Positions 5,021-5,400 of a stretch of 5,400 nt of DNA are shown here, in pieces; position 1 is the first letter of the stretch, and every line of letters starts with the position of its first letter. A program made the translations under genes and the position numbers. Source of the stretch: Actinomycetes bacterium (lineage in GTDB: Bacteria; Actinomycetota; Actinomycetes; Actinomycetales; Cellulomonadaceae); the NCBI GenBank assembly GCA_023412515.1, contig JAEYNO010000009.1:1-5400 (forward strand). Reading direction: 5' to 3'. The notes under the pieces are model-generated. The model was given only the letters and a program-made list of their open reading frames with translations. It ran no database searches and was not told the DNA's origin.

Positions 5021-5035
5021 CTCCCCCGGCGGGAG
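5021..5035. promoter_or_regulatory. Inverted repeat upstream of the MerR gene, possible autoregulatory operator
   Basis: CTCCCCCGGCGGGAG has 5-base arms CTCCC and GGGAG around a 5-base centre. The right arm is part of GGCGGGAGGG (5028-5037), which is repeated exactly at 4997-5006 beside the -35 box of the SnoaL-like gene. A binding site for the MerR-family protein is plausible; G-rich bases here could also contribute to translation initiation, though they lie far from the GTG. Confidence 0.4.
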
Positions 5036-5039
5036 GGGG

Positions 5040-5045
5040 GACGAT
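5040..5045 (+). promoter_or_regulatory. Possible -10 element for the MerR-family gene
   Basis: GACGAT fits nAnnnT and ends 6 bases before the GTG at 5052, consistent with a leaderless transcript. The G-rich tract 5031-5040 is 11 or more bases from the start, a poor distance for a Shine-Dalgarno. No clear -35 is present. Confidence 0.35.
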
Positions 5046-5051
5046 GGTGCC

Positions 5052-5400
5052 GTGCTGACCATCGGCGAGTTCTCCCGGCTGACCCACCTGAGCGTGCGCA
5101 CGCTGCGGCGCTACCACGAGGCGGGGATCCTCGAGCCGGCGGCCGTCGACGACCTCACCGGCTACCGGTCGTACGGGCCCGAGCAGATCCCGACCGCGCA
5201 GGTCGTGCACCGGCTGCGCGAGCTCGACGTGCCGCTCGCCGACGTCCGGCGCATCCTCGACGCGGCCGACCCGGCGGACCGTGCGGTGCTCGTCGCCGAG
5301 CACCTGGCCCGCCTCGAGGACGAGCTGGACCGCACGCGCGCCGCCGTCGCGTCGCTGCGCCGGCTGCTGGCGCCCGCGCCCGCGCCGCTCGCGGTCGAGC
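5052..5400 (+). CDS. MerR-family transcriptional regulator (3' end outside the window)
   Basis: 116 codons are visible. The N-terminal winged helix-turn-helix begins at once (LTIGEFSRLTHLSVRTLRRY, 2-21) and continues through the wing HEAGILEPAAVDDLTGYRSY (22-41), the classic MerR signature. Helices of the second DNA-contact region follow (EQIPTAQVVHRLRELDVPLADVRRIL, 44-69). A dimerisation coiled coil is likely at about 78-106 (LVAEHLARLEDELDRTRAAVASLRRLL). The chain then enters a Pro/Ala stretch (APAPAPLAVE), which suggests that an effector domain, possibly GyrI/BmrR-like, follows beyond the edge; this part cannot be seen. The GTG at 5052 is the start because the family begins two residues before TIGEF and the ATG at 5044 is out of frame, meeting a stop after four codons. 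It probably controls the divergent SnoaL-like gene and itself. Confidence 0.93.
   Translation, partial: MLTIGEFSRLTHLSVRTLRRYHEAGILEPAAVDDLTGYRSYGPEQIPTAQVVHRLRELDVPLADVRRILDAADPADRAVLVAEHLARLEDELDRTRAAVASLRRLLAPAPAPLAVE

Noticed and set aside
5044..5058. ATG at 5044 as start of the MerR gene
   Set aside because: It is out of frame and reaches TGA after four codons.

Overview
The window is very GC-rich (above 70% by eye), with codon third positions almost always G or C, alanine/arginine/valine-rich proteins and frequent GTG starts. This is typical of an actinobacterium. A cellulose- or chitin-type AA10 monooxygenase joined to a CBM2 by a Pro-Thr linker points to a polysaccharide degrader such as Cellulomonas or a relative; the genus is inference.

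Layout: seven genes cover nearly all of the window and no gene-free stretch exceeds 300 bases. (1) Minus strand, 53-1135: secreted AA10 LPMO with a (PT)n linker and CBM2, followed by a perfect hairpin at 1-26. (2) Plus, 1269-2069: Nif3/DUF34-like dinuclear metal protein, divergent from the LPMO gene. (3) Minus, 2091-2840: lipoprotein of unknown function, convergent with the Nif3-like gene. (4) Minus, 2876-3442: RibD-C/dihydrofolate reductase-like protein, separated from the lipoprotein gene by a perfect hairpin. (5) Plus, 3633-4565: VanZ-like membrane protein with an extra outer domain. (6) Minus, 4619-4972: SnoaL/NTF2-like small protein, separated from the VanZ-like gene by a probable convergent terminator. 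(7) Plus, 5052 to the window end: MerR-family regulator, truncated by the window edge.

The genes look like independent housekeeping and accessory units rather than one pathway. The one pair with visible regulatory logic is MerR/SnoaL. On the strand of the SnoaL-like gene a TTGACC box and a CAGCCT box are separated by 19 bp, the long spacer typical of MerR-controlled promoters, and the intergenic region also carries repeated GGGAG/CTCCC half-sites. The LPMO gene has the other notable control region: a LacI-type AAnCGnTT palindrome and a large imperfect hairpin ending at its Shine-Dalgarno sequence. Several other starts lack a good Shine-Dalgarno and have an nAnnnT hexamer 6-7 bases before the start codon, which fits leaderless transcription.

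I see no mobile element, CRISPR array, tRNA or rRNA, and no clear evidence of a novel defence or biosynthetic system. The most useful leads are the regulatory sites and the unassigned domains of the lipoprotein and the VanZ-like protein.
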